Source of the DNA: Neisseriales bacterium
Lineage (GTDB): Bacteria; Pseudomonadota; Gammaproteobacteria; Burkholderiales; UBA11063
Assembly (NCBI GenBank): GCA_008017155.1
Contig: SSGX01000044.1
Span: 1-59,164 of the forward strand
DNA: 59,164 bases
Direction: 5' to 3'
Part shown: piece by piece, positions 8,729 through 16,946 of the stretch
Layout of the letters: each line of letters begins with the position of its first letter
Numbering within the stretch: the stretch's first letter is position 1
Notes under the pieces: model-generated
What the model saw: only the letters and a program-made list of their open reading frames with translations
The model's database searches: none
What the model was told of the DNA's origin: nothing
Program-made: the position numbers and the translations under genes

Positions 8729-10153
8729 ATGAGATCATCAATATTGTTAGTACTTACGGGGTTAATTGCTGCATGTAGTAGTGGCGGACAGAGTAGTGGC
8801 TCTGCAACTACGGCAACTATTTATACCACCAATGAATCAACTCAATTTGCAATTCAGCCACAACAAACGTTTCAACCACAAACAGTTATACCTGATCTTG
8901 TGGTTGATGATAGTATTAGTTATCAGCAAATTGAAGGCTTTGGTGCTGCAATCACAGATAGTAGTGCCTACTTGCTTTATAGCTTGCCCGAACCATTAAG
9001 GACTAATACGTTGCAGCAGTTATTTGGTAAAAATGGGGCAAATTTTAGTATGATCAGAGTTCCAATAAGTGCATCAGATTTTTCCCTATATGATTATACT
9101 TATGACGATATGCCTTTGGGCGAGAGTGACCCCACCTTAGCTAATTTTAGTATCTTTCATGATATGACATATATTATTCCATTACTAAAATTAATCAAAG
9201 AGATAAACCCGCAAGTAAAATTAATTGCTACGCCATGGTCTGCTCCAGCATGGATGAAGACTAATCAAAATTATTTTGGTACTTATAATAATGTCATTGG
9301 GCAATTAATTGATGAGGATATGTCAACTTATGCCAGATTTTTAACAATGGCTATGACTGATTATGAAGAGAACGGGTTACATTTTGATTATTTGACAGTA
9401 CAGAATGAACCCTTATTTGCACCAGATACCTATGGTGGTATGTTTATGCCTGCAAACCAGCAAAGTTCATTTATTAACAGTTACCTTGCGCCTGAATTTA
9501 TCGCGAATGGTATTACGACTAAAGTTCTCACTTATGATCATAACTGGGATCATCCAGAATATCCAGCATATGTGCTAGGTAATCTGAATCAAGCTTCAAG
9601 TCAGATTGTAAGTGGAACAGCATATCACTGTTACGCTGGTGATGTGAGTACACAGTCTGTTACACATCAGGAGTTTCCTGATAAGAAGATATTCATGACA
9701 GAATGTACCAGCGGAGATTGGGCGCCAAATTTTGGAGATGATTTAGTTTGGGATATGCAAAATCTATTTATTGGCAATTTGAATAACTGGGGTAATGGTG
9801 CTACTAAATGGAATTTTGCGCTAGACCAAAATAATGGTCCTTATGTCGGTGGATGTACTAATTGTCGCGGATTAATAACGGTTAATACTACAAATAACCA
9901 GATTACTTATAATGTTGATTACTATTCAACAGCAAATATGAGTAAGTTTATACAACCTAGCTCATACCGGATTGCAAGTAGTAGTACTAATCCAAATATT
10001 GAGATTACGTCTGTTAAGAACCCAGATGGGCAGATTGTCAGTATCTTGGTAAATAGTGCCGAATCCGTCCAAAATGTGGTTCTGGGCTGGAAACAACATA
10101 CAATTAATCTTAATATTCCAAGCCAAACCGTCGCGGCTATCTCGTGGTATTAA
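8729..10153 (+). CDS. GH30-family glucosylceramidase-like lipoprotein
   Basis: Glycoside hydrolase of family 30 (glucosylceramidase/beta-glucosidase/xylanase group) anchored by a lipobox (LIAAC, Cys16). The GH30 landmarks follow in order: IEGFGAAITDSSAYLL (about 68-83), MIRVPISASDFSLYDYTYDD, IATPWSAPAWMKT, acid/base Glu227 in VQNEPLF and nucleophile Glu325 in MTECTSGDW. The C-terminal beta-domain is present to the end. It lies 23 bp after the DUF3141 gene. Substrate specificity cannot be told from sequence; surface glycan or glycolipid turnover is inference. Confidence 0.92.
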   Translation: MRSSILLVLTGLIAACSSGGQSSGSATTATIYTTNESTQFAIQPQQTFQPQTVIPDLVVDDSISYQQIEGFGAAITDSSAYLLYSLPEPLRTNTLQQLFGKNGANFSMIRVPISASDFSLYDYTYDDMPLGESDPTLANFSIFHDMTYIIPLLKLIKEINPQVKLIATPWSAPAWMKTNQNYFGTYNNVIGQLIDEDMSTYARFLTMAMTDYEENGLHFDYLTVQNEPLFAPDTYGGMFMPANQQSSFINSYLAPEFIANGITTKVLTYDHNWDHPEYPAYVLGNLNQASSQIVSGTAYHCYAGDVSTQSVTHQEFPDKKIFMTECTSGDWAPNFGDDLVWDMQNLFIGNLNNWGNGATKWNFALDQNNGPYVGGCTNCRGLITVNTTNNQITYNVDYYSTANMSKFIQPSSYRIASSSTNPNIEITSVKNPDGQIVSILVNSAESVQNVVLGWKQHTINLNIPSQTVAAISWY

Positions 10154-10160
10154 TAACTTT

Positions 10161-10451
10161 ATGACTAAATTGAAGAGTTTATTATTGCTGTTTTCCATTT
10201 TATGGCTTCCACTTTATAGTTGGGGCTTACTAAATAATCTATTGGGTTCAGACTCTGAGTCCGGTAGTGGAATATTACAGCGTAGAGGACATCAGGAGCA
10301 TATTTCCTCTGAGACTAAGGCGGCAGCCAAAACCGCAGCTTGCGTTACCGTCGGTAGAGCTGTTTGTCCGGAAATAAAGGGAGCCAAATACCTAAAAGAT
10401 CAATTGTTAGAGTCAGAAACTAAAATAGCCGAAAGCGGAAATAAAAAATAA
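10161..10451 (+). CDS. Small secreted protein, unknown
   Basis: A 96-residue protein from ATG 10161, 7 bp after the GH30 stop. An upstream in-frame start would lie inside the GH30 gene and is unlikely. The N-terminus MTKLKSLLLLFSILWLPLYS is a signal peptide. The mature part is short, polar and Lys/Glu-rich with two Cys (ACVTVGRAVCPE) that could form a disulfide. No family recognised. Probably cotranscribed with the GH30 gene and the following SDR gene (9 bp gap). Confidence 0.65.
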   Translation: MTKLKSLLLLFSILWLPLYSWGLLNNLLGSDSESGSGILQRRGHQEHISSETKAAAKTAACVTVGRAVCPEIKGAKYLKDQLLESETKIAESGNKK

Positions 10452-10460
10452 GGAATATCA

Positions 10461-11210
10461 GTGTCTAAAAAAGTTGCGTTAATTACTGGTGCGAGTAGGG
10501 GGATAGGTAGGGCAACTGCTTTACTTTTAGCTAGACATGGATATCAGGTTTGTGTGAACTTCAATAAGAATGAAATTGAAGCTAAGGATGTGGTTCAACA
10601 AATATCTGATTCTGGTGGTTATGCTATTTCGATTAAGGCAGATATAGCTGATGAGAAACAAGTAATTCAGATGTTTGAAGTGATTGACGATAAATTTGGA
10701 CAACTTGATGTTCTTGTGAATAACGCTGGAATATTATTTACTCAATGTACTATAGCTGAACTTGATAGTACCAGAATGAATAAGATATTTATGACCAATA
10801 TAACTGGTACGATTCTTTGTGCTAGAGAGGCTGTAAAAAGAATGTCACTCAAAACAGGTGGGCATGGTGGCGCTATTGTTAACCTTTCCTCAAGAGCGGC
10901 AGTTTTAGGTTCTCCCCATGAGTATCTTGATTATGCAGCATCAAAAGGCGCAATTGATACGTTTACAATTGGTTTGGCTCGCGAAGTTGCCGATCAGGGG
11001 ATTCGGGTAAATGCGGTTCGTCCTGGACTAATTTATACTGATATGCACGCGGATGGTGGAGAAAAGAGTCGAGTAGAGCGCTTGAGTCAATCTGTTCCTC
11101 TACAAAGAGGCGGTTATCCGGAGGAAGTTGCCGAAGCAATTTACTGGTTAGTTTCTGCTAAGGCAGCCTTTACAACGGGAACATTTATTGATGTTTCTGG
11201 TGGAAGATAA
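10461..11210 (+). CDS. SDR-family oxidoreductase
   Basis: Classical short-chain dehydrogenase/reductase of 249 residues. It has the TGASRGIG cofactor loop (about 10-17), NNAG (about 90), catalytic Ser in NLSS, and YAASK carrying the Tyr-Lys pair, followed by PG near 191. The first position after the second beta strand (NFNKNE) lacks an acidic residue, suggesting NADPH preference. It starts with GTG at 10461 preceded by AAGGA. The gene ends 12 bp from the convergent recX. The physiological substrate is unknown; FabG-like or sugar dehydrogenase are both possible. Confidence 0.85.
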   Translation: MSKKVALITGASRGIGRATALLLARHGYQVCVNFNKNEIEAKDVVQQISDSGGYAISIKADIADEKQVIQMFEVIDDKFGQLDVLVNNAGILFTQCTIAELDSTRMNKIFMTNITGTILCAREAVKRMSLKTGGHGGAIVNLSSRAAVLGSPHEYLDYAASKGAIDTFTIGLAREVADQGIRVNAVRPGLIYTDMHADGGEKSRVERLSQSVPLQRGGYPEEVAEAIYWLVSAKAAFTTGTFIDVSGGR

Positions 11211-11222
11211 CACATGTTGAGA

Positions 11223-11678
11223 TTATTCATCATTATATGCATTACGAAGTGCGGAATTAGTAATTTCATAGTTAAAGCCACGATTAAGTAAAAAGCGTAG
11301 ATATTTAGCTCGTTCTTTATTATCTTTGGGCGGTGTCGGAAATTTCTTCTTCAATTGTTCACAGGCAATTTGTAATTCATCAATATTGGCTTCATTGTAG
11401 AGTTGGTTAATCAAATCAGGATCATTAACTTTTGCGCTAAGAAGATAACGGATTTTTTGGCTACCAAATTTTTGACTTTTTGCATTAATAAAAGACTCTA
11501 TATAGCGCTCTTCATTTAGAAATCTTTTATCGACCATCTCATCTAATATAGTTTTTATAGCTATCTCATCGTCAGTATAACGTTTTAATTTATTAAATAG
11601 CTCTAGGTAGGAATAATCACGGCGTGATAGAAAATCTAGTGCTTTAGAACGAAGATTAATCTCAGTTTTCTTATTCAT
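11223..11678 (-). CDS. recX: Regulatory protein RecX
   Basis: RecX binds RecA filaments and restrains recombination and SOS activity. The 151-residue product shows the three-helix repeat pattern of the family: ALDFLSRRDYSYLELFNKL, DEMVDKRFLNEERYIESFI and the C-terminal RAKYLRFLLNRGF. It lies directly downstream of recA, the standard arrangement, separated by a hairpin that should limit read-through. A TATTAT at about 11704 on the minus strand could give a weak own promoter. No convincing Shine-Dalgarno is visible. Confidence 0.9.
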   Translation of the reverse strand: MNKKTEINLRSKALDFLSRRDYSYLELFNKLKRYTDDEIAIKTILDEMVDKRFLNEERYIESFINAKSQKFGSQKIRYLLSAKVNDPDLINQLYNEANIDELQIACEQLKKKFPTPPKDNKERAKYLRFLLNRGFNYEITNSALRNAYNDE

Positions 11679-11722
11679 GATTTATCAATTATTGATATTT
11701 AGTATAATAGGTTAATCCTAAA

Positions 11723-11754
11723 TAAAATGGCGTAACTAAAGTTACGCCATTTTA
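11723..11754 (-). terminator. Hairpin between recA and recX
   Basis: A perfect 14-bp stem (TAAAATGGCGTAAC, 11723-11736 with 11741-11754) with loop TAAA starts immediately after the recA stop codon. On the minus strand it is followed by TTTAGG, only a short T run, so termination is probably partial. That would give a low level of recX transcript, as seen in E. coli recA-recX. Confidence 0.7.
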
Positions 11755-12816
11755 TTATTCATCCATACCTTCTGCATCGGTACTTGCATCGATTTCTCGT
11801 TCAGCATGTGGTACATCACCAACTGCTAAGCCAGAAAGCTTGCGGATTTTAGCCTCAATCTCATCTGCTATAGCTGGGTTTTCTTTCATAAATTCGCGGA
11901 CATTTTCTTTACCTTGTCCAATTTTTTGCCCATTATAGCTATACCACGCACCAGATTTCTCAACGATTTCATTGGCTACACCAAGATCAATCACTTCACC
12001 TAGTCTAGAAATACCTTCACCGTAGAGGATTTCAAAGTCAGCTTGTTTAAATGGTGGTGCAACTTTATTTTTAACAACCTTAACTCTTGTTTCACTACCT
12101 AGAATATCTTCGCCTTTTTTGATATTACCAACACGGCGAATATCAAGGCGGATTGATGCGTAGAATTTTAGCGCATTCCCACCTGTCGTAGTCTCAGGAG
12201 AACCAAACATAACACCAATTTTCATTCGAATCTGATTGATGAAGATTACTAGGGTATTAGTGCGTTTGATATTAGCCGTTAACTTACGTAATGCTTGCGA
12301 CATAAGTCGTGCTTGTAAACCCATATGGCTATCACCCATTTCACCTTCTAATTCGGCTTTTGGGGTTAGGGCAGCAACAGAGTCAACCACAATTACATCA
12401 ACTCCACCGCTTCTAACTAGCATGTCAGCAATTTCTAGCGCTTGTTCGCCTGTATCAGGTTGTGAAATCAATAATTCATCAACCTTAACTCCAAGCTTAC
12501 GTGCATATACTGGATCAAGCGCATTTTCTGCATCAATATAGGCGCATGTGCCGCCAATTTTCTGCATCTGTGCCACTACAGATAAACATAATGTAGTTTT
12601 ACCAGATGATTCTGGTCCAAAAATTTCAACAACCCGTCCGCGTGGTAATCCACCAACTCCAAGTGCTAAGTCAATCCCTAGTGATCCAGTTGAAACAACC
12701 TGAAGGTCTTTTTCAACTTGCTTGTCATCCATCCGCATGATGGAACCCTTACCAAATTGCTTTTCAATCTGGGCTAATGCAACCTGTAACGCTTTTGCTT
12801 TTTCATTGTCAGCCAT
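11755..12816 (-). CDS. recA: Recombinase RecA
   Basis: DNA strand-exchange ATPase and co-protease. Walker [11 protein letters not shown] (about 66-75), [13 protein letters not shown]alker B, the L1/L2 loops and [20 protein letters not shown] are all present. The length of 353 residues is normal, with an acidic C-terminus. A mere 21 bp separates it from pcm upstream, so any dedicated promoter would have to lie inside pcm. I saw no LexA-type operator in that gap, which suggests recA is transcribed with the ubiK-yifB-SPOR-dsbA-pcm series. Confidence 0.98.
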   Translation of the reverse strand: MADNEKAKALQVALAQIEKQFGKGSIMRMDDKQVEKDLQVVSTGSLGIDLALGVGGLPRGRVVEIFGPESSGKTTLCLSVVAQMQKIGGTCAYIDAENALDPVYARKLGVKVDELLISQPDTGEQALEIADMLVRSGGVDVIVVDSVAALTPKAELEGEMGDSHMGLQARLMSQALRKLTANIKRTNTLVIFINQIRMKIGVMFGSPETTTGGNALKFYASIRLDIRRVGNIKKGEDILGSETRVKVVKNKVAPPFKQADFEILYGEGISRLGEVIDLGVANEIVEKSGAWYSYNGQKIGQGKENVREFMKENPAIADEIEAKIRKLSGLAVGDVPHAEREIDASTDAEGMDE

Positions 12817-12837
12817 AATATTTCCTATAAAGCTGGA

Positions 12838-13488
12838 TTAAAATTTGAATTGGTTCTGGTGTGCACCAGTTAATTCATCAATAATTGTTTCAAAAATCTG
12901 CTTCTCAATAAACTCATTTTCGGCAATTCTAGTGATGTGTACAGCGTGCATTGCTGGTTTTGTGCCTATAACCGCAACCATGTGTCCACCAACTTTTAGC
13001 TGTTGTTTTAGCGTTTGTGGAATCACCGGCAATGAACCACCAACTAGTATTTTATCAAACGGTGCTTTAGCAGCTAATCCATTTAACCCATCACCTTCAA
13101 TAATACTAACATTTTTAATACCTGCCTTAGTCAGGTTACTAACTGCAAATTCTTTGTTTTTTGCGTTAATCTCAATACTATAGACAAAATCAGTAAGTTT
13201 TCCCAGCATTGCAGTAACATAACCACTTCCAGTGCCGATTTCAAGTACTTTATCTTTTTTAGAAAGATTTAATTCTTGAAGCATTCTAGCTTCTACTCGT
13301 GGAAACAGCATTTTTTGTCCACCCGGTAACGGAATCTCTACATCTGAAAAGGCAATTGCCTTATATTCTGGGCTAACAAATTCTTCACGCTTAACATTAG
13401 TAAGCATTGCCAAAACATTTTCATCAAATACATTCCATGGTCTGACTTGCTGTTCAACCATATTGAATCGGGCTTGTTCAAAATTCAT
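12838..13488 (-). CDS. pcm: Protein-L-isoaspartate O-methyltransferase family protein
   Basis: SAM-dependent methyltransferase of the PCMT family that repairs isoaspartyl residues. It shows FNMVEQQVRPWNV at the N-terminus, the family PRVEARMLQEL (where classic Pcm has the SxPxxV segment) and motif I KVLEIGTGSGYVTAML (about 80-95). At 216 residues it is normal. The N-terminal form beginning with MVEQQ/RPW is the variant common in beta- and alphaproteobacteria, so activity on isoaspartate is likely but less certain than for E. coli Pcm. It lies between dsbA and recA, with gaps of 21 bp on both sides. Confidence 0.88.
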   Translation of the reverse strand: MNFEQARFNMVEQQVRPWNVFDENVLAMLTNVKREEFVSPEYKAIAFSDVEIPLPGGQKMLFPRVEARMLQELNLSKKDKVLEIGTGSGYVTAMLGKLTDFVYSIEINAKNKEFAVSNLTKAGIKNVSIIEGDGLNGLAAKAPFDKILVGGSLPVIPQTLKQQLKVGGHMVAVIGTKPAMHAVHITRIAENEFIEKQIFETIIDELTGAHQNQFKF

Positions 13489-13509
13489 TTTGTACTCCTT
13501 AATCAGTAG

Positions 13510-14136
13510 TTATTTGATTTTTTGTTCTTTTTTTGCTTTGTTAACCAAAGCCTGAATCACTTGAATTAATTGAGCCGGTTGAGCCGGTTTAGTCATATAT
13601 TTATTAGCGATAACAAAAGTTGGTGTGCCAGTGATATTATAACCTTGGGTATATTGCGCATACTCTTGCGGTTTACCACTTATTGCAAAAGAATTATATG
13701 TTGCCATAAATTTGCTAGGATCAACAATCGCTTTGTTAGCCTTCAAGAAGCTTTGAAGTTGAGTTGGGTCTTCAAGATTTTGGTGTTGGTTCATTACCGC
13801 ATCAAAAACTTTTTGGCTAAAATTTGTCCCAAGATTCATGCTTTGGGCTGTTGCAGATAGTTTAGCATAACCTCGGAAGTTGTTTTCCCAGACAACCTGA
13901 ACTCGATTAAAATCGACATTCTTTGTCGTTGCTAACCATTGGTCAAGAGTTGGTTCTAAAATTGAACAATGAATACAAGCATAGGAGAAAAATTCAGTTA
14001 CATTTACTTTGCCAGGCTTGACAGAAACAGATTTTGCTGGCGGAGTAATAACGGTATAGTCCGTACCTTCTTTGATTGTAATATCGGCGTGAGCGAATGT
14101 TACAAATCCAATTAGAGCGATTAATAAATTTTTCAT
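13510..14136 (-). CDS. dsbA: Thiol:disulfide interchange protein DsbA
   Basis: Periplasmic disulfide oxidase. A signal peptide (MKNLLIALIGFVTFAHA) is followed by a thioredoxin fold with active site C54-I-H-C57 (canonical DsbA is CPHC; Ile for Pro is a minor variation). The cis-Pro loop GTPTFVI is near residue 170. The 208-residue length fits. It lies 11 bp downstream of the SPOR gene and upstream of pcm. The nearby secreted proteins with several Cys (PHB depolymerase, pore-former-like pair) are possible clients, which is inference. Confidence 0.93.
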   Translation of the reverse strand: MKNLLIALIGFVTFAHADITIKEGTDYTVITPPAKSVSVKPGKVNVTEFFSYACIHCSILEPTLDQWLATTKNVDFNRVQVVWENNFRGYAKLSATAQSMNLGTNFSQKVFDAVMNQHQNLEDPTQLQSFLKANKAIVDPSKFMATYNSFAISGKPQEYAQYTQGYNITGTPTFVIANKYMTKPAQPAQLIQVIQALVNKAKKEQKIK

Positions 14137-14147
14137 ATATGATTTCC

Positions 14148-14702
14148 TTATTGATTCAAATTAATTATTGTACCATCTATATCCTGCTGTTTCAGCTGGT
14201 CAAGAATTTCTTGTGCCTGAGACTCGCTATCAAATGGCCCCATCATGACTTTATTGATAGTTTTGCCATTTTCCTGACGTTGGCGGATTTTTACACTGTA
14301 GCCAAGTAGTGCCATTTTTGCTTTCAGGTTATTTGCTAGATCAGGCTCACTAAATGCACCAACCTGAATAATGAACCCTTGTGGTTTGGCTGCAACTGAT
14401 GAAGCTTCTGGTTTAGGGTTAATGTCTTTTTTACCTTGCAGCACATCATAAAAATCATAATTGGGTGCAGATGCATCTTGCTTATCATTTTGTTGCTGAT
14501 TCGTTGTAGGTTGTGTCTGATTACTTGCTGCTTGCATTTTTGTTCCCGGTGCAAGCATTAGTGGTGCAGAACTATTTGACTGTCCATTATTTTGATTTCC
14601 AGCAATTCCCTTGTCGACAAAAGGATTTGGTGCTTTATTGAGATAATATGCGACTCCACCTGCGATACCGATTCCTAACAATAACCCAATGATAAATCTC
14701 AT
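14148..14702 (-). CDS. SPOR-domain cell-division/envelope protein (FtsN-like)
   Basis: A 184-residue bitopic protein with a cytoplasmic stub, one transmembrane helix (FIIGLLLGIGIAGGVAYYL, residues 3-21), a Gln/Asn-rich periplasmic linker and a C-terminal SPOR domain (about 108-184, FIIQVGAFSEPDLANNLKAK onward), which binds denuded septal peptidoglycan. It is very short compared with FtsN of E. coli. The start overlaps the yifB stop by 4 bp. The SPOR protein next to yifB and dsbA is a combination also seen in other betaproteobacteria (recollection, not checked). Confidence 0.87.
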   Translation of the reverse strand: MRFIIGLLLGIGIAGGVAYYLNKAPNPFVDKGIAGNQNNGQSNSSAPLMLAPGTKMQAASNQTQPTTNQQQNDKQDASAPNYDFYDVLQGKKDINPKPEASSVAAKPQGFIIQVGAFSEPDLANNLKAKMALLGYSVKIRQRQENGKTINKVMMGPFDSESQAQEILDQLKQQDIDGTIINLNQ

Positions 14703-16210
14703 TTTGTTTGAATGCTCCGTTTATATTGACTAGCCTGTGCTATGTGGCTTATACTTATATTTTCTTGATTATCCAGATCTGCAATTGTACGTGCTACTTT
14801 TAACATTCGATAGTAACTGCGTGCAGATAGTCCTTCTTTTTCTATGATTTGCTGGACTAGCGATTGTGTCTTTTGATCCATTACGCAGTAAACCTCTACT
14901 TCTGGATTACTTAATTCATAATTTAGCTTATTTTGTCGTTGTTCCTGAATACTCCGCGCATTTTTTACTCTTTCTGCGATTAAAGCCGACTTTTCACCAT
15001 TTGGTAGATTTTGCAGTTCATTAGCATTAACTAACGGAACTTCAACTACTAGGTCAATTCTATCTAGAAGTGGACCAGAAATTTTAGATTTATAGCGGTT
15101 TATTTGCTCAATCGAACATTGGCAGTTTTTCTGTGGGTGTCCATTATTGCCACATGGGCAAGGATTCATTGCTGCGACTAACTGAAAATCAGCTAGATAT
15201 TCTACCTTATGCTTGGCTCTAGCAATATTTATTTTTTTGGTTTCTAGTGGCTCTCTTAGTACCTCAAGTACTTTTCGGTCAAATTCTGGTAATTCATCGA
15301 GAAACAATACTCCTCCATGAGCGAGACTTATTTCGCCTGGTTTTGGATTAGTGCCCCCTCCGACTATTGCCGTTGCTGAGGATGAGTGGTGTGGCTGACG
15401 AAAAGGAACCTGTTTCCAGTATTCTGGATTAAAATGACCATTACTTAATGAATATAATGAGGCACTAATTATTGCGTCTTTATGTGATAATTGGGGTAAT
15501 ATCGAAGTAATTCTACTGGCTAGCATTGATTTACCACAGCCCGGGTTACCTATCATCAATAGTGAGTGTCTTCCTGCTGCAGCTATTTCCAGAGCTTTCT
15601 TTGTTGCTATTTGTCCTTTTACTTCACAAAAATCTTTATTACTAACGTGAGCTAAGGTATCAATATTTAGAAGTGGCGCTAATGGTTCAATACTAGTTTT
15701 ATTTTCAATATAATTACAAACATGTAGGAGTGATTCGGCACCAAGACAGGCAGTCGTTTCTATCAAGGCTGCTTCTTTAGCACTTTCCTTGGGTAAGATG
15801 AATAATCTTGCATCATTGCCAACACCAAAGGCGATAGCTAAAGCACCACTAATCGGCCTAAGCGCACCATCTAAAGCTAGCTCTCCAGCAAATTCATATT
15901 TATTCAAGTCAAGCTTTGGTTTAACCAATCCACTGGCAATCATGATTCCTAGAGCAATTGGTAAATCATAGCGACCTGAGTCTTTGGGTAGGTCTGCTGG
16001 TGCTAGATTGACTGTTATTCTACGGGCAGGAAAGTCAAAGCCTGAATTTTGAATTGCCGACCGTACTCGATCGCGGCTTTCACGGACTTCGGTATCTGCC
16101 AGACCAACAATTGAAAAGCTGGGTAAGCCACTTGCAACGTGTACTTCTACGGTGACTTGTGGTGCAGTCATCCCTGTTAAAGCGCGGGAGTATATTTTAG
16201 CAATTGACAT
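14699..16210 (-). CDS. comM: YifB/ComM family Mg-chelatase-like AAA+ ATPase
   Basis: ComM is a hexameric helicase promoting branch migration during natural transformation. The protein (503 residues) has an N-terminal ChlI-type domain (LPSFSIVGLADTEVRESRDR), Walker A MIGNPGCGKSMLA (about 217-229), Walker B GVLFLDELPEF and the zinc-like MNPCPCGNNG cluster with a further C-x-C (QKNCQCS). The C-terminal AAA lid ends in SARSYYRMLKVARTIADL. It lies 4 bp after ubiK. Its presence suggests, but does not prove, natural competence. Confidence 0.93.
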   Translation of the reverse strand: MSIAKIYSRALTGMTAPQVTVEVHVASGLPSFSIVGLADTEVRESRDRVRSAIQNSGFDFPARRITVNLAPADLPKDSGRYDLPIALGIMIASGLVKPKLDLNKYEFAGELALDGALRPISGALAIAFGVGNDARLFILPKESAKEAALIETTACLGAESLLHVCNYIENKTSIEPLAPLLNIDTLAHVSNKDFCEVKGQIATKKALEIAAAGRHSLLMIGNPGCGKSMLASRITSILPQLSHKDAIISASLYSLSNGHFNPEYWKQVPFRQPHHSSSATAIVGGGTNPKPGEISLAHGGVLFLDELPEFDRKVLEVLREPLETKKINIARAKHKVEYLADFQLVAAMNPCPCGNNGHPQKNCQCSIEQINRYKSKISGPLLDRIDLVVEVPLVNANELQNLPNGEKSALIAERVKNARSIQEQRQNKLNYELSNPEVEVYCVMDQKTQSLVQQIIEKEGLSARSYYRMLKVARTIADLDNQENISISHIAQASQYKRSIQTK

Positions 16211-16214
16211 GGAT

Positions 16215-16448
16215 TTATTTGTTTTGTTCCAGAGTTTTGATTATCTTTTCCAATTCATCAAGCTTCATTCTGGTTTGTAATAAAACTTTTTGCTGAATGT
16301 CAAACTCCTCCCGACTTACCAAGTCGAGTTTCTCAAAACTTGCTTGTAAAATTGCTTTTAGGTTTGTTTCAATATCCTGAAATGGGCTAGCTTTTATAGC
16401 CTCTGCGAGTTGGCTGGTTATTTTTTCTAGAATTTGTTCTTTTAGCAT
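16215..16448 (-). CDS. ubiK: Ubiquinone biosynthesis accessory factor UbiK (BMFP/YqiC family)
   Basis: A 77-residue coiled-coil protein. The family pattern is clear: an amphipathic membrane-binding N-terminus (DIETNLKAILQASFEKLDLV) and a C-terminal coiled coil from SREEFDIQQKVLLQTR to the end. UbiK assists the UbiJ-containing complex in ubiquinone assembly. It is the first gene of the minus-strand series ubiK-yifB-SPOR-dsbA-pcm-recA-recX, and UbiK next to YifB is a known neighbourhood in beta- and gammaproteobacteria. Confidence 0.9.
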   Translation of the reverse strand: MLKEQILEKITSQLAEAIKASPFQDIETNLKAILQASFEKLDLVSREEFDIQQKVLLQTRMKLDELEKIIKTLEQNK

Positions 16449-16946
16449 TTTGGATGTGTTTTAAAAAATTATTTATGTTTAAGCTAATCGTTAATGGTTA
16501 ACCATATTGGCTTTATTTACATTAAGAGTTGCGATTGTCATAATGGTGTTATTTTTATGTTTTTCAAATATTTGCATTAGAAGTTTATTAACATAATAAG
16601 TAAGCTATTTTACATTAGAAATTGCAAATTTCACAATATAAGTTTTGATTATATTGATATATAACATTAAAAGCTTTTGATAATAGATGAATGTTAAACC
16701 ATTTTTTAGAATATAGACTAAATCACGGATATTTGATAGGAGTTTAGCTCCATCTTATCACTAGCTACCAATTATAATTAACATTCCATCCCAAATAGTA
16801 TCGTTAAGGATTCTGATTTAACTTTAACCCACTTATTTTATTAATAATTATTTTCCCAAAACTAAAGGTGATATTTATTGCATTGCGCATAGATTTGTAA
16901 ATATGGTTTTTCATACAATCTTAGCCTCTATTTCAAGGTTATTCTT
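16449..16946. other. AT-rich divergent intergenic region between ubiK and the PHB depolymerase gene
   Basis: No gene of convincing length is seen. It holds a 12-bp palindrome ATGGTTAACCAT (16494-16505) close to the ubiK start and a small hairpin GGAG-TTTAG-CTCC at about 16740. A TACAAT (16914-16919) may be the -10 for the depolymerase gene, without a good -35. The rest is strongly AT-rich. Confidence 0.4.

Noticed and set aside
10056..10160. Longer in-frame start for the small secreted protein at 10161
   Set aside because: It would run inside the GH30 gene and destroy the obvious signal peptide at 10161.
12236..12541. 101-codon open frame on the plus strand opposite recA, and similar long frames opposite carB, ychF and the MetQ-like gene
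   Set aside because: They have no ribosome-binding site or family features and mirror the codon pattern of the real gene.
12856..12869. CTGGTGTGCACCAG as a LexA box for recA
   Set aside because: It lacks CTGT/ACAG arms with 8-bp spacing and is explained by the codons for Thr-Gly-Ala-His-Gln of pcm.
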